Source of the DNA: Anabaena sp. 4-3 | GTDB lineage: Bacteria > Cyanobacteriota > Cyanobacteriia > Cyanobacteriales > Nostocaceae | Direction: 5' to 3' | NCBI RefSeq assembly: GCF_001597745.1 | Contig: NZ_LUHJ01000061.1 | Coordinates: 45,810 to 109,809 of the forward strand | Length of the DNA: 64,000 nt | Part shown: positions 27,101 through 35,900 of the stretch, piece by piece | Position numbering within the stretch: the first letter of the stretch is position 1 | Layout: the number at the start of each line of letters is the position of its first letter | The notes under the pieces: generated by a model | Told to the model about the DNA's origin: nothing | What the model saw: the letters and a program-made list of their open reading frames with translations, nothing else | The model's database searches: none | Translations under genes and position numbers: made by a program

Positions 27101-30100
27101 ACCCATTGTTACCAACAGCAAAACGTCCTAAAAATTCGTTGTTACCTTCACGGGTGTAAACTGCAAAGGTGTTGTCTCCTTGACTAGATGCGAGTAGATA
27201 ACCTGTACCGTTTGCACCGTAGTAAATGGTTAAACCTTCTACGTCATCGACAAGATTTTGACCACCCAAATCTTTGACTGAATCAATTAGTTTACCGATA
27301 TTACTACCGTTGGGTTCTGCATCAAATTTCCAAATACCGACATTTTCTTGACCGATGTAGAGAAAACCGGTTTCTTGGTCTGCAACCATGCCCTCGGTTT
27401 GAGGGTCGATATCATTAATTGTAGGTACGGTAAATTGTCTGACTCGTTCTGCACCAATTCTACCGTTGCCCATGTCGATTAATTTAAACTGGGCGATGTC
27501 TCCTGTTTCTCTGCGTCCAGTGAAGACATAGTAATCGTTGGTGAAGGGACTGCGATATATTGTGAGTCCGTAAGCACTGCGGCTAGATGGAGAATAAGGT
27601 GGTAGGAAAGGGGTATTTTGGAAAATTGTGCCGATGTTGTTGTCGGTGATATTTTCTAAATAATTGCCGTTAGTGGCATTGGGGTTTATTTGGAAGATTG
27701 CTAGTTGATCATTATTGCGATCGCTCGCTACTGCAATGTCAATTTCTGCACCACCTAATGTAAACCCATATTGCAAATCAATGTTGTTGTAGCGAGTGTT
27801 ATCAGGATTAATGGTTTGTAACAAATTACCAGACAAATCATAAACCCGTAAACCGCCATTTTTGACCGCAGTTAATACTAAACTTTGGTTAGTGTCGGTG
27901 GGATGAACATAAATGGCCGGGTCATCAGCATCCGCCCTCTGACTAAAAGGTAAATTAGGATCATCCAACAAGTCAGGACGAGTTTCTACTATGGGTGTCA
28001 CTGTTGGTACTACATCTGCACTCAAAGCCAAAATTTGGGTAAATTGAGTTGCATTAAAGTTATTGTCACTCACTAAGACAATAGACTGTCTACCATCTGC
28101 CAATTTCGGCCCAAAAGCCAAACCTTCAATATTATCTACACCTGTAGGATGATTGCCGTCACTATTCGGCAAGTTGAGGGAGTCTAGATTTAATACGAGG
28201 CGTTTTTGAGCAGGTTGAATAGCTGCTAATTCTTCCGTGCTTAAACTATTGAGAGAGTCAATGGTGCTGATATCAGTAGCACCTTGTAAGCTGATTTCGT
28301 AGATTTTGATGGTGTTACCTTGTCCAACAGCAAAAGAGCGTTCTAAAGCTAATAAACTACCCCGGTTATCTATGGCTAATAAATCTACTAAACCATTATC
28401 AGAAAAACCATTACTAGGGTTAGGTGCTTTGGGAATAGGATCAACTATGTAAAGATATTCTTTTTCTGGTTGTCCTGTGACTAAGTTGTATTGGATAATC
28501 CGAGAATTACTCCCAGCATTTAAGGTAGTGCGATCGCCATCTTGAATTAAGGCGTTTTCTGTGGCTGTATATAAGGTGTTTTGATCAGGTGAAATTGTTA
28601 AACTTTCAAAAGCTAAATTGTTCCTTACTCCTGAAGTTTGGGTTTCACCACCACCTAAAACACCATCTTGGTTCAGGTCATTAGATAGTAGTTGAAATTT
28701 AGCAGGAACAGCAAATGATCTAATTTCTTCCCCTGTTGTCAGGTTAAATTCTTTAATGAAGGGTTCAACAATCCGATTAGCACTGATTTCTCCTTCTGAA
28801 GAAATCAATACTGTACCATTATTTGTGAAGGCAATCCCTTCTGGATCAAGGCTATTAGTTGCAAAAGGATTACCATTGCTATCCTTGAGTTGTATAACCT
28901 TGGTAAAGGTGACTGCATTGGTAACAGGGTCGAGAGTGAAAGTATAAAACCGGGCATTAGATGAGCGATCGTCAGCAATGGCATAATATTGATTATTAGC
29001 CGCATCATAAGTAACACCAGACAACCCACCTACAGCTAAATCAACACCATTGATTGATTGAGCATCCCCAGTAGGAATAAATCCTGTGTTAAATATAGTT
29101 TGCTCGTTAAATTCTGCACTAACAACTGTTTTTCCGGCTTCAGTTGCACCCACTTGCACATCTGCATACACCAAGCGATGATCTGAACTGGGAAAACCAC
29201 CGGGGAGACTAGAGGTAAAAGTACCCACTAAGGGAAATGTGGGAACAGTATTGCTAGGCCAAAAGACTCCAGAATTACTAATTTGTAAGTCCGATGAAGG
29301 TAACACATAATCAGCCCGCAAATTTCCTGGGCTTGTATCAGCAAAGTCTGCGGTGTCAAAAGCTGGATTACTCTGATGGTTATTATTTACACCACCTTGC
29401 AAATTTGTCTGTTCAACAGCACCGGGACTGCTAGGAATTACGTTAGTATTAATGTTGGGATTTTGCAAAAGTTGCAGAATAGCTTGATTGTAACTATCAC
29501 CATCATTGGGGTCTGCATTTTGATCCCCCATAATTACAAAGCTAGAGCCAGCCGCTAACCCGCCAGTTTGACCCCCATCATCATATATATAATCACCTTG
29601 ACCGGGAGTCACATAATCAGCCCAAAAACGAATTTCGTCATGGTTGCGCTTACCATTGCGGTCTTCTGCACCATCAAATACAGGTGGTGTGGGATGACTA
29701 ACTAAAACATGAACTGTCTCACCGTTGACGAGAATGGGGACATCCCAATGACTCTTAGAAGAAAGACGCAGAATATTAATTTCTTCAGGTGAATAAAAGC
29801 CATTGAGATTTTCATTCACCGCAGTATTAGGATCATCTACTGTTGGGTCATTAGTCAACAGGTTTCCTGGCATATCCTGCCACAAAAAGTTTTGGAAGGT
29901 GCGAACCTTAGCAGTATCAATGGGATATTTTGACAGTAGCAACATCCCAAATTGTCCGGGGAAATTACCGAAGCCAAAAGCATCATCACCGTATCCGGTT
30001 GTACCGGGTGTTGTCACCGTTGCACCGTTATTGTTTAAGTCAAACCCAGAAGCTATACCTGTGTTAGAGGGAGCTATATAAAAGTAGGGGTAAGTGACAG

Positions 30101-30368
30101 GTGTTGCACCATTCTGACTAACTTGTAGGAAATTTTCTCTCCAAAGATTGACAGCTTCGGGAGAATAGTCAAACTCATTAATCAGCAATACATCTGGATT
30201 ATTGCGCTGTATAATTTCTGCAACTGTTTTAGCTTGGTTGACTCTAGCCTGTGTTGCTGCATCATTATTAGGATTATCAAAGTTAGTTAAATCAGATACT
30301 AATTGCCCGGCTGCGTTCCGGTTAAGGGAAGCATTGAATTGGGCAAAACGAATTGTGTTTGTTGCCAT
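21117..30368 (-). CDS. Giant multidomain phosphatase: nuclease/phosphatase, phytase, GDPD and RTX-like domains
   Basis: The 3083-residue protein reads as a set of phosphoester-releasing modules. (1) An endonuclease/exonuclease/phosphatase domain (about 1-405; NPDVLLINEFDYSP, MGDQNADPNDG, SSDHRLVYADV). (2) A phytase-esterase-like propeller (about 440-800). (3) A beta-propeller phytase (about 805-1125; ADADDPAIYVHPTD). (4) A second phytase-esterase-like domain (about 1175-1575). (5) A DUF11 beta-sandwich (about 1577-1695). (6) A third phytase-esterase-like domain (about 1710-2857), interrupted by two glycerophosphodiester phosphodiesterase domains (about 1885-2240 and 2265-2637; IVIGHRGASGELPEHT and EPDL-TQDG-LIARHEP in both). 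(7) Hemolysin-type calcium-binding repeats (about 2870-2990) before a C-terminal export-type tail. No N-terminal signal is seen, so type I secretion is inferred. The likely job is extracellular phosphate release from DNA, phytate and glycerophosphodiesters. Confidence 0.92.
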   Translation of the reverse strand: MATNTIRFAQFNASLNRNAAGQLVSDLTNFDNPNNDAATQARVNQAKTVAEIIQRNNPDVLLINEFDYSPEAVNLWRENFLQVSQNGATPVTYPYFYIAPSNTGIASGFDLNNNGATVTTPGTTGYGDDAFGFGNFPGQFGMLLLSKYPIDTAKVRTFQNFLWQDMPGNLLTNDPTVDDPNTAVNENLNGFYSPEEINILRLSSKSHWDVPILVNGETVHVLVSHPTPPVFDGAEDRNGKRNHDEIRFWADYVTPGQGDYIYDDGGQTGGLAAGSSFVIMGDQNADPNDGDSYNQAILQLLQNPNINTNVIPSSPGAVEQTNLQGGVNNNHQSNPAFDTADFADTSPGNLRADYVLPSSDLQISNSGVFWPSNTVPTFPLVGTFTSSLPGGFPSSDHRLVYADVQVGATEAGKTVVSAEFNEQTIFNTGFIPTGDAQSINGVDLAVGGLSGVTYDAANNQYYAIADDRSSNARFYTFTLDPVTNAVTFTKVIQLKDSNGNPFATNSLDPEGIAFTNNGTVLISSEGEISANRIVEPFIKEFNLTTGEEIRSFAVPAKFQLLSNDLNQDGVLGGGETQTSGVRNNLAFESLTISPDQNTLYTATENALIQDGDRTTLNAGSNSRIIQYNLVTGQPEKEYLYIVDPIPKAPNPSNGFSDNGLVDLLAIDNRGSLLALERSFAVGQGNTIKIYEISLQGATDISTIDSLNSLSTEELAAIQPAQKRLVLNLDSLNLPNSDGNHPTGVDNIEGLAFGPKLADGRQSIVLVSDNNFNATQFTQILALSADVVPTVTPIVETRPDLLDDPNLPFSQRADADDPAIYVHPTDTNQSLVLTAVKNGGLRVYDLSGNLLQTINPDNTRYNNIDLQYGFTLGGAEIDIAVASDRNNDQLAIFQINPNATNGNYLENITDNNIGTIFQNTPFLPPYSPSSRSAYGLTIYRSPFTNDYYVFTGRRETGDIAQFKLIDMGNGRIGAERVRQFTVPTINDIDPQTEGMVADQETGFLYIGQENVGIWKFDAEPNGSNIGKLIDSVKDLGGQNLVDDVEGLTIYYGANGTGYLLASSQGDNTFAVYTREGNNEFLGRFAVGNNGSIDSVQESDGADVINVPLGANFPFGLFVTQDGNNDPATLVEDDGELENINSNFKFVPWENIANAFPKTLNIDTSSYDPRNPVMQPRLTNYEFTNLPKLGTTSTGQDIFLGGFSGLYFQGTAPNGNLQFVTHTDRGPNGEPTGQNRPFLLPNFQPEIVSFELNRQTGEITITKHTKLFREDGTTPLTGLPNLQAVAGGLAYTDEVGVDLNGNVLTNDTLGADLEGIVIAPNGDYWMVDEYRPAIYHFDSNGKLINRYIPQGTATALNPDAAAGTFGTEVLPAVYAQRRNNRGFEAVALEGNKLYAFIQSAIDNPDVANDATSRNSRNLRILEFDIISKQVTGEYLYLLDDISGSGNARTDKIGDAVALGNGKFAVVERDDRSDNTSNKLIYQINLAGATNINNPANFTLPNGKTIEQLTTAELAAVNIQTVSKSLIANAAQLGYTGVEKLEGLALVSDNTLALINDNDFNVTGNTPVEKLGILELPNSIASVDLELSQNVDVTNPVIGGEVTFTLSLFNNSPLVANGIKVTDLLPQQFTFISATPEQGTYNNQTGVWDVGEIAGNNTRTLTITAKVNQSGALTNRAEITAQNQPDLDSQAGNNNPLEDDQTSTTVNIASPMVTLKGFASLPADTFAAGPVSGAAVNNPTNGRPTPFPGQPVQGFSGVQFAPNGGGDVFWFLADNGFGAKNNSADFLLRIYQVNPNFAGSENGNGTVAVESFIQLSDPNKLIPFDIVNHDTATRQLTGADFDIESFVIDANGDIWIGDEFGPYLLHFNSEGVLLEAPIPTPNPVQLNTLNGEAPIVIGHRGASGELPEHTIEAYRLAILRGADFIEPDLVSTQDGVLIARHEPNLINTTDVASRPEFADRRKTMMVDGVEEEGFFASDFTLAEIKTLRAVMPQGYRDQVFNGVLEIPTLGEIIDLLKEVEAQTGKKIGIYPETKHPTYHDNLGLSLEEKLIDTLKDKEFTDPTRVFIQSFEVSNLKDLNNNIMPAEGVDIPLVQLLDAYDVANDGTLLYESVNARPYDFTVAGDTRTYADLQTPEGLQEIATYADGIGPWKRMIVSVRTVDNNNDGQPDDLNNDGVINDADKVTLPPSSLVSDAHEEGLLVHPYTFRNEGRFLASNYNNNPELEYRQFISLGVDGYFTDFPGTGDLVRDQITADEVRSPQNPTVLSQPEFDTLNGQAPIVIGHRGSSGERPEHTLEAYKLAIIQGADFIEPDLAVTQDGVLIARHEPMLAVAVLNSDGTIQRDANGNPVINTTNTSTDVYLRAEFADRLTIKNLDGRNVAGWFAEDFTLAEVKQLNAIERLPALRSTAFDDDGLKVPTLKEVIDLVKEVELETGRQIGIYPETKHPTYFQQQGFNTSQILIDTLKAENFTDPTRIFIQSFEVSNLKELNNTIMPAAGVDIPLVQLFGGSGRPYDFVVSGDTRTYTDLTTPAGLAEIATYAEGIGPNKQRIVPQLTVDNNNDGQPDDLNGDGVISDGDRVLGTPTTLIQDAHAAGLLVHLYTLRNDEFFLPDTYNNDPGAEFRKFIDLGVDGFFTDFPKTGRQVLVNDYLAGTGYTNPSNDPNTPYYGELVTANLSSSRGFEGMAFSPDRQTLYPMLEGTVVGDPAGSVRIYKFDVASKTYQGLLGYYQLANPSHAIGDFTPINNNEFLVIERDGGQGSAAAFKKIFKVDFSQIDANGFVSKQEVANLLNIQDPNDLNGDGNNTYDMPFVTIEDVLVIDEKTILVANDNNYPFSIGRPPAIDNNEMVVLELEQPLALDSRLGVTAAIAEAPSVKSGTAGNDTAIANDPTSNVKVDGINDTIFTGAGQDEIDTVFGVISPFGGNNRVNAGSGDDIITVNKGDRVFGSDGDDIFEATDGKGSNRMSGGAGNDIFYLGSNDRALGGDGNDQFWVQSGGDNLLSGGAGADQFWIVNTELPTAANTILDFQIGTDVIGILGAASLGITTSTLQLNQVGADTQISFNNQTLAVLTGIQASGLNVTNSNQFVLI

Positions 30369-30492
30369 TTTTTCTTACCAGGGTAAATGCAGATTTTGCT
30401 TGGCTAAAGATAACCCGGTGATGGGAATTGGTAGATAATGGCCTCAAAATATCAGTCAAAAGTTAAGATTTTATTGTCTAATGTTGAACATT

Positions 30493-30523
30493 GATTAATC
30501 ATTTTTTAACGGTTACTTTAAGA
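30493..30523 (-). promoter_or_regulatory. Possible Pho box
   Basis: Three TTAA cores at 30495, 30506 and 30518 are spaced 11 and 12 nt, similar to the cyanobacterial PhoB/SphR box of three 8-bp direct repeats with 3-bp gaps. The flanking bases match the consensus only in part. The position, about 125 nt upstream of the phosphatase start, fits phosphate control. Confidence 0.3.
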
Positions 30524-30743
30524 GGATGTCTAAAAAGTCAAAGAGTCTACGTAAGGTTATTTTGTTAGTATAAGAATACTTAAGTATGCCAGATGCGAGA
30601 GCATACCTGTTCGCGCAACGTCGCGTCAGACAAGTCAACGCTTCTCTTATCCTGACCTACGGGACGCTGACTTTCCTGCTAACGCGAATGAAAGGCTGTA
30701 CATTTCATTGGCGTAGCGTCCCGCTTATGGATATTAATCAAGC

Positions 30744-30777
30744 CTTTAGAGATATTGCGCCTGCAACATCTCTAAAG
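30744..30777. repeat. 10-bp inverted repeat
   Basis: CTTTAGAGAT and ATCTCTAAAG flank a 14-nt loop. It could serve as a terminator or be part of a dispersed element. Confidence 0.6.
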
Positions 30778-30823
30778 AGCTATGAAATTAATCAAACTTA
30801 CTACTTTTTACCCAGTCTAAAAA

Positions 30824-31795
30824 TTAAGTTTTGCGGAACATAATTGCCATCTCTGTGTGCAAACTTAACCAATAGCCAAAAATAGCGTAGTAAATAAATT
30901 TACGGGAGGACAAAGCTTTTTTTAATTGGATTGGTTGAAACACTACATTGATAGTACCATCCAAGAGGCGTTGATACTCATTCCAAGCACGAGTATTTAA
31001 CCCAAACCAAGGTGTATCATGAAAAGCTCGGTCAAAAAAATCTACAGGTTTCCATCCCTGATTCATTCCCAGAGATTCTAGTACACTGCGAGTATAAATA
31101 TGCAGGTGATAAGGAACATGAACTGAGTTATAAAAATCAGATATGTGAGGCTGAGAAAGGTCTATATTAGCTGCATTTGGTGTGCCAATCAAAATATAAC
31201 CACCAGGCGCGAGTAAGGAATCTAATTCAGATAATAAAGCACTTGGTTCTTCAACGTGTTCAATAACGTCTTGAAGCAATATGTAATCAAATGGGCCTTT
31301 TTCCAGAATTTTAGCATCGCCAAAATTTTCCTTTGGCGCATAAGGATCGTAACCATAACAATTGGTAAAATTCTGTTGTTGTAGATACCTGACAAACAAA
31401 CCAGTACCACAGCCATAATCAAGAAATGAATGGTGTTGAGAAAACCCATGCTGAGATAGCTGTTGGCGTAGGTTTTTATATAAAATTTTTAAAGTCCATG
31501 TCATTACAGCTTGAGTAAAAGGATATTTTGCATAGTAATGACTAAGCTCGACTACATCTAAACAATGAATAGACTGACACTGCGGACACCGCCAAACTGG
31601 GAATTTTTCATGGTGAAAAGCTCTAACATTGCAGAAAAAAGTTGTAAATGCTGACTCATCTGTTTCATCTACACAATAATCACAAATTGAGCATTTAATT
31701 CGTTTCTGCTGATTGTTGTTTGTATCTAATGAAGAGTCATTACGTGGATTTAGCAGAGAAAGATTGGAATAATCACCAATCAGATTTTTAATCAT
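30824..31795 (-). CDS. Class I SAM-dependent methyltransferase with N-terminal zinc-binding region
   Basis: The 323-residue protein has cysteine pairs CSICDYC (about 35-41) and CPQCQSIHC (about 75-83) that suggest a zinc-binding region. A methyltransferase domain follows: FLDYGCGTGLFVRYL (SAM loop), YGYDPYAP, FDYILLQDVIEHVEEPSALL and LAPGGYILIGTPNAAN. This arrangement is common in enzymes acting on sugars, lipids or other secondary-metabolite precursors, often in polysaccharide clusters. The C-terminal part has a hydrophobic stretch, FIYYAIFGYWLSL. It stands alone between repeat-rich gaps, so its substrate cannot be inferred from neighbours. Confidence 0.85.
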   Translation of the reverse strand: MIKNLIGDYSNLSLLNPRNDSSLDTNNNQQKRIKCSICDYCVDETDESAFTTFFCNVRAFHHEKFPVWRCPQCQSIHCLDVVELSHYYAKYPFTQAVMTWTLKILYKNLRQQLSQHGFSQHHSFLDYGCGTGLFVRYLQQQNFTNCYGYDPYAPKENFGDAKILEKGPFDYILLQDVIEHVEEPSALLSELDSLLAPGGYILIGTPNAANIDLSQPHISDFYNSVHVPYHLHIYTRSVLESLGMNQGWKPVDFFDRAFHDTPWFGLNTRAWNEYQRLLDGTINVVFQPIQLKKALSSRKFIYYAIFGYWLSLHTEMAIMFRKT

Positions 31796-32078
31796 TTAAT
31801 TTGCAGAACTAAAATTTTCTCTAGTATAGGTTAAATGAAAAAATGCTAAATTAAGAAATATAAATTAAAATTCATATACAAATTATGATTTTTTGCCAAT
31901 TGTAAGAACACATACATTTTTTTGGCTAATTTAATTTAAAATCTTCTCAGATATGAAAAATTAATTTTTTATTATTAAACGCAGAAAATATAATAAAAGT
32001 CAGGAAAAATTTTTGTTAGCTGGCATGTGTGCATAAGTAGAGACTAAGAGAATTACAGATAAAAAAACATCCAAAATG

Positions 32079-32142
32079 TAGGGTGTGTCAGTACGAGTAA
32101 CCCTAGCTATACCAAGAAACTATTCATTCTGACGCACCTTAC
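32079..32142. repeat. MITE-like element with GTAGGGTGTGTCAG ends, copy 3
   Basis: TAGGGTGTGTCAG is mirrored by CTGACGCACCTTA, with a similar interior to copy 2. Confidence 0.75.
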
Positions 32143-32435
32143 TAACAGTCAATTTGGATAGTTTATTGTTTGGTGTTGACAAATATTCTCTAAAACCTGT
32201 AGTTAGAGGGTTAACATCTAGTCAGTGTTTGACTAACAAAAGCTAACAGATGCTCACCAGCAACTCAGAGATTAGCCTGACATCGGTGCGCGAAAACCAA
32301 CAAACGTGAGACAGCACCAAGTCACGTCGCTGCGCTCCGAATTCAAAATACCCTGCGGGTAGGCTTACGCCAGCGTAGCAAAGGCTGCGCCTACAAAATT
32401 CAAAATTCTTGCATTAAATACCTTTGTTCATTGAG

Positions 32436-32515
32436 GAGTCGGATGAATCGAAAGACTCACGTCTGATTGTGAAACAGAGGCTGGGGAAGGGATTCCCGAC
32501 TCGACTCCTACCAAA
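32436..32515 (+). mobile_element. Relic of a group II intron 3' end (domains V and VI)
   Basis: Positions 32436-32470 align base for base with the 35-nt bacterial group II domain V: GAG.CG.ATGA start, GAAA tetraloop, CTCACGT bulge region and closing strand. The catalytic triad appears as AGU instead of AGC. A hairpin with GGGAA/TTCCC follows, as expected for domain VI. No reverse transcriptase or domain I is found upstream, so this is a fragment. Confidence 0.55.
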
Positions 32516-32930
32516 AACTGAATCGTGAGTCAGACGGGCAGTGAGACAACCCGTCCAGCTATATGCTGAGGTAGTGGATCTGATTATATTTGCTGACTGT
32601 GGTAAACTATAGATAAATATCTATTTAATGTTTTTGCCATTGATCCAAAATAAATTTATAACCATAATCATTTACTATTTGTTAATTAATATACCAATTT
32701 ACATCTCAGGGCAATGAGACCGCTTTTACTGTGACACCAGTTTACTGTTTATATATTTACCCATTGGGTTAGGCGATGTGAGACTGGCTCTGGCCTGCAA
32801 TTGCTGTTTGACCCCAGAATCTCTGCTCTTCTAGGGGGGGGAGTATGTCAACTCAATTTCCCAGATTGTCAGATATGGGTTAACAAACTCTTTGGCAAAA
32901 TTTTCTTAGTGTGTATAGGGGACTGAAATT

Positions 32931-35900
32931 ATGATTGAGGTTGGTTCATTTGTGCAGTCCCAGAATAACAATTTGGGCATCGGAAAGGTCATTGAAATAT
33001 CGGGTTTTGATGTGATTGTCGAGTATTTCTGCTCAGTAGGACAATCTTCTCAAAAAACAGTACCTTTAAATTCGCTATCTCCAGTCAGGCTTGAGCATCA
33101 GACTCGATGTTATATCAAATGGACAAGTCTGGATGAATGGATAATTGGCAGAATTGCGGCTTGGGACGAAGAAATAGAGCAGTATCAAATTGATCTACCC
33201 AATAAGAGAACGATGCTAGCTAGTGAGGAGGAAATTTACGTTAGATGTAATTTACCGATCACTGATCCAACGGAAACTCTAGCAATTAAGGGACACGAAA
33301 CGCCCTACTTCCATGACAGAAGATTGGCTTTAGCTAAATGCTTGATTCAGCAACGGGCTGTGAGTCAAGGGATGACAGGGCTGATGTCGGCGAATATTGA
33401 ACTTTATCCGCACCAAGTTGAAGTTGTTCGGCGTGTACTGGGAGATCCAATTCAACGCTACTTGCTAGCAGACGACGTAGGATTGGGGAAAACTGTAGAA
33501 GCTGGTGTAATTCTGCGTCAATTCCTGATTGATGAACCGCAAAAAACTGCGGTGGTGGTAGTTCCACGATATTTGGTTCAACAATGGCGGACTGAGTTAG
33601 AAAACAAGTTTTACATCTCCCATTTTCCTAACCGCGTAGCTGTGGTAACGCTGGAAGATATCCATCAAATTAGGCTGAAAGTGGATATCGGCTGTGTAAT
33701 TTTAGATGAAGCCCAGCAGATTGCAGCAATGGCAGTCTCTAGGGATGCAACAGTGCGCCAGCGTTTTGATGCTTGCAAAAATCTGGCTTATAAGAGCGAT
33801 CGCTTACTGTTATTATCCTCTACTCCAGTTCTCCACCACGAGCGAGATTTTTTGGTAATGCTGCACTTGCTCGATCCCACAAGCTATAAACTGGATGATG
33901 TACAAGGTTTTCGCGCTAGAGTGGCAACTCGTCAGGAAATTGGTAGAGTTCTCCTGGCTTTAAAAGCAGCGACAAAGCCTACTGTTCTGAAAACCAACCT
34001 CCAACAATTACGGCATTTGTTGGCTGAGGATGAGTATTTACTGAAGCTAGTAGACGATTGGGAAAATTGTTTACAAACAAATTCCCCTGAACAAGAACAG
34101 ATTGTCCGCGCCATTTGTACTCACATTCAGGATACCTATCGCCTGTCGCGGCGAATGCTTCGTAACAGTCGTGCGGCGGTGGAAGATGTGATATTTGACC
34201 GCAATATCATACCTAAAGAAGAGTATGATTTAGATGAGCGATCGCTTGATATTCACGAACTCATCGATCAATGGCGTACTGTCGCCCCCCATCAGGAGCA
34301 GTATAAACGGATTTTTCTGCTGTTATTCCGGGCTTCCGGGACTTGGTTAGGTATTTTAGAACAGGTAATTACTGCCCGTTTGAGTGGTAAAGCCGATTCT
34401 CGACTCATCCAAGAGTTTGGGACAAATGATGTGCAAATCTTAACCTCAACCGCCCAATTCCCAGAAGAAGCAGAAATTCTACAATCCATACTCAAAATTC
34501 TGCGTCAACCTCTAGAAGACGGAGAACGTAGGGAAAATTTGAAAACAGTGCTGTTAAATCAGCTAGCTGAATTCTTCAAAATCCCGCCAACTGTGCGGAA
34601 AAACCAAAATCAATTATTACTCAGGATACAGCAGAGAATCCGTAGACCTACTGCCGACGATACTCTGCCTAAAATTGTCGTATTTACCAGTTTTGTGCAA
34701 AGTTGTACAGCAATTGTGCGGTATTTGTCTGATATCTTCGGTGAAGCAACAGTAGCAAGCTATCAATTCGGAGAATCACCAGAAAAAATTCAGCAAAGCA
34801 TCAGTCGGTTTCAGGATAACCCAAACTGTTGGATTTTGGTCTGCGATCGCACTGGGGAAGCAGGACTAAACCTTCAGTTTGCTGACTGTTTAATTCACTT
34901 TGACCTGCCTTGGTCGCCTAATCAATTAGAGCAAAGAATCAGCAGAATTGACCGCATTGGCAGCAAAATAGCGGCAAAATCTTCAGTTTTGATAGGCCCT
35001 TATTTGGAAGATAGCCCCCATAATGCTTGGTATCAACTCTTAAAAGATGGGTTTGGTATCTTTCAACAATCAATTGCCAGTTTACAGTTTTACGTAGACG
35101 AGAAACTTGCCGCATTAGAAACAACTTTGTTTCAATCAAGTGCGGCTGGACTTTTGGCGATGGTTGAGCCGATTCAGGCAGAAATTACCGCAGAAATCGG
35201 CAAAATTAGCGAACAGAATGTTTTAGATGAGATTGACGCTAATGATGAAGTCTCCATCCAAACTTTTGCCGACCTAGACAATTATGATGCTTGCCATCTA
35301 GAAATTAAACAAGCAATTGAAGGCTGGCTTTGTGACGTACTGGCATTTAAGCCAATCAACAACCCCAATTCCTTGGAGATGCGGCGTTATCAACCCACAA
35401 CTCGGACTCTTGTGCCTATAAATGAATTAAAATCTCGTTTTGCCAATAGTTATCTAGAGCAATTTGCTACTTATAAGCGCAGGGTTGCCAACCAAAATCC
35501 TGGCATTAAACTGTTGCGAATTGGGGAACCATTGGTGGAATCAGTCTCAAACTATATGGCTTGGGATGACCGAGGTCAAGCCTTTGCCATCTGGCGCACA
35601 GATCCATCTTGGGATGCTGGGGAAGGCATGGAGTGGTTTGGTTTCCGATGCAATTATCTCATTGAGGCTAATTTAACATTTGTTCAACAGGTGTTAATAG
35701 ATTACAAATTGGATAGTTCCCTAGACACAATCTTGAAGCGGCGTGTAGATGCTTTATTGCCGCCAACTGTCAAAACAATTTTTATTGATGCACGCTATGA
35801 ACCAATGAGTATTGTTGAGGATGAAATCCTGTTAAATATTTTAGAACGTCCCTATCAAAATAAAACCAGTAATCACCGCCGAGATTACAATTTAGCTAAG

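Larger units (their letters stand above)
30369..30823. other. Upstream region of the giant phosphatase gene
   Basis: It contains TTAA-phased half-sites (30493-30523), a hairpin (30744-30777) and repeat-like G/C-rich sequence around 30590-30720 with inverted fragments (GGGACGCT...AGCGTCCC). An 85-codon plus-strand frame here is made of that repeat and is not called. Confidence 0.45.
31796..32930. other. 1.1-kb gene-free stretch with mobile-element relics
   Basis: A/T-rich at the left, it holds an inverted-end element (32079-32142), a hairpin TAGTCA/TGACTA (about 32218-32235), G/C-rich repeat sequence (32330-32395), a group II intron domain V-VI relic (32436-32515), and a G-rich run followed by AGTATGTCAA (32833-32851) that recalls an IS605-type right end. 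The promoter of the helicase gene must lie near the right edge. No open frame is supported. Confidence 0.5.

Noticed and set aside
30586-30843. 85-codon plus-strand frame
   Set aside because: It is composed of G/C-rich dispersed repeat sequence and runs into the antisense end of the methyltransferase gene.
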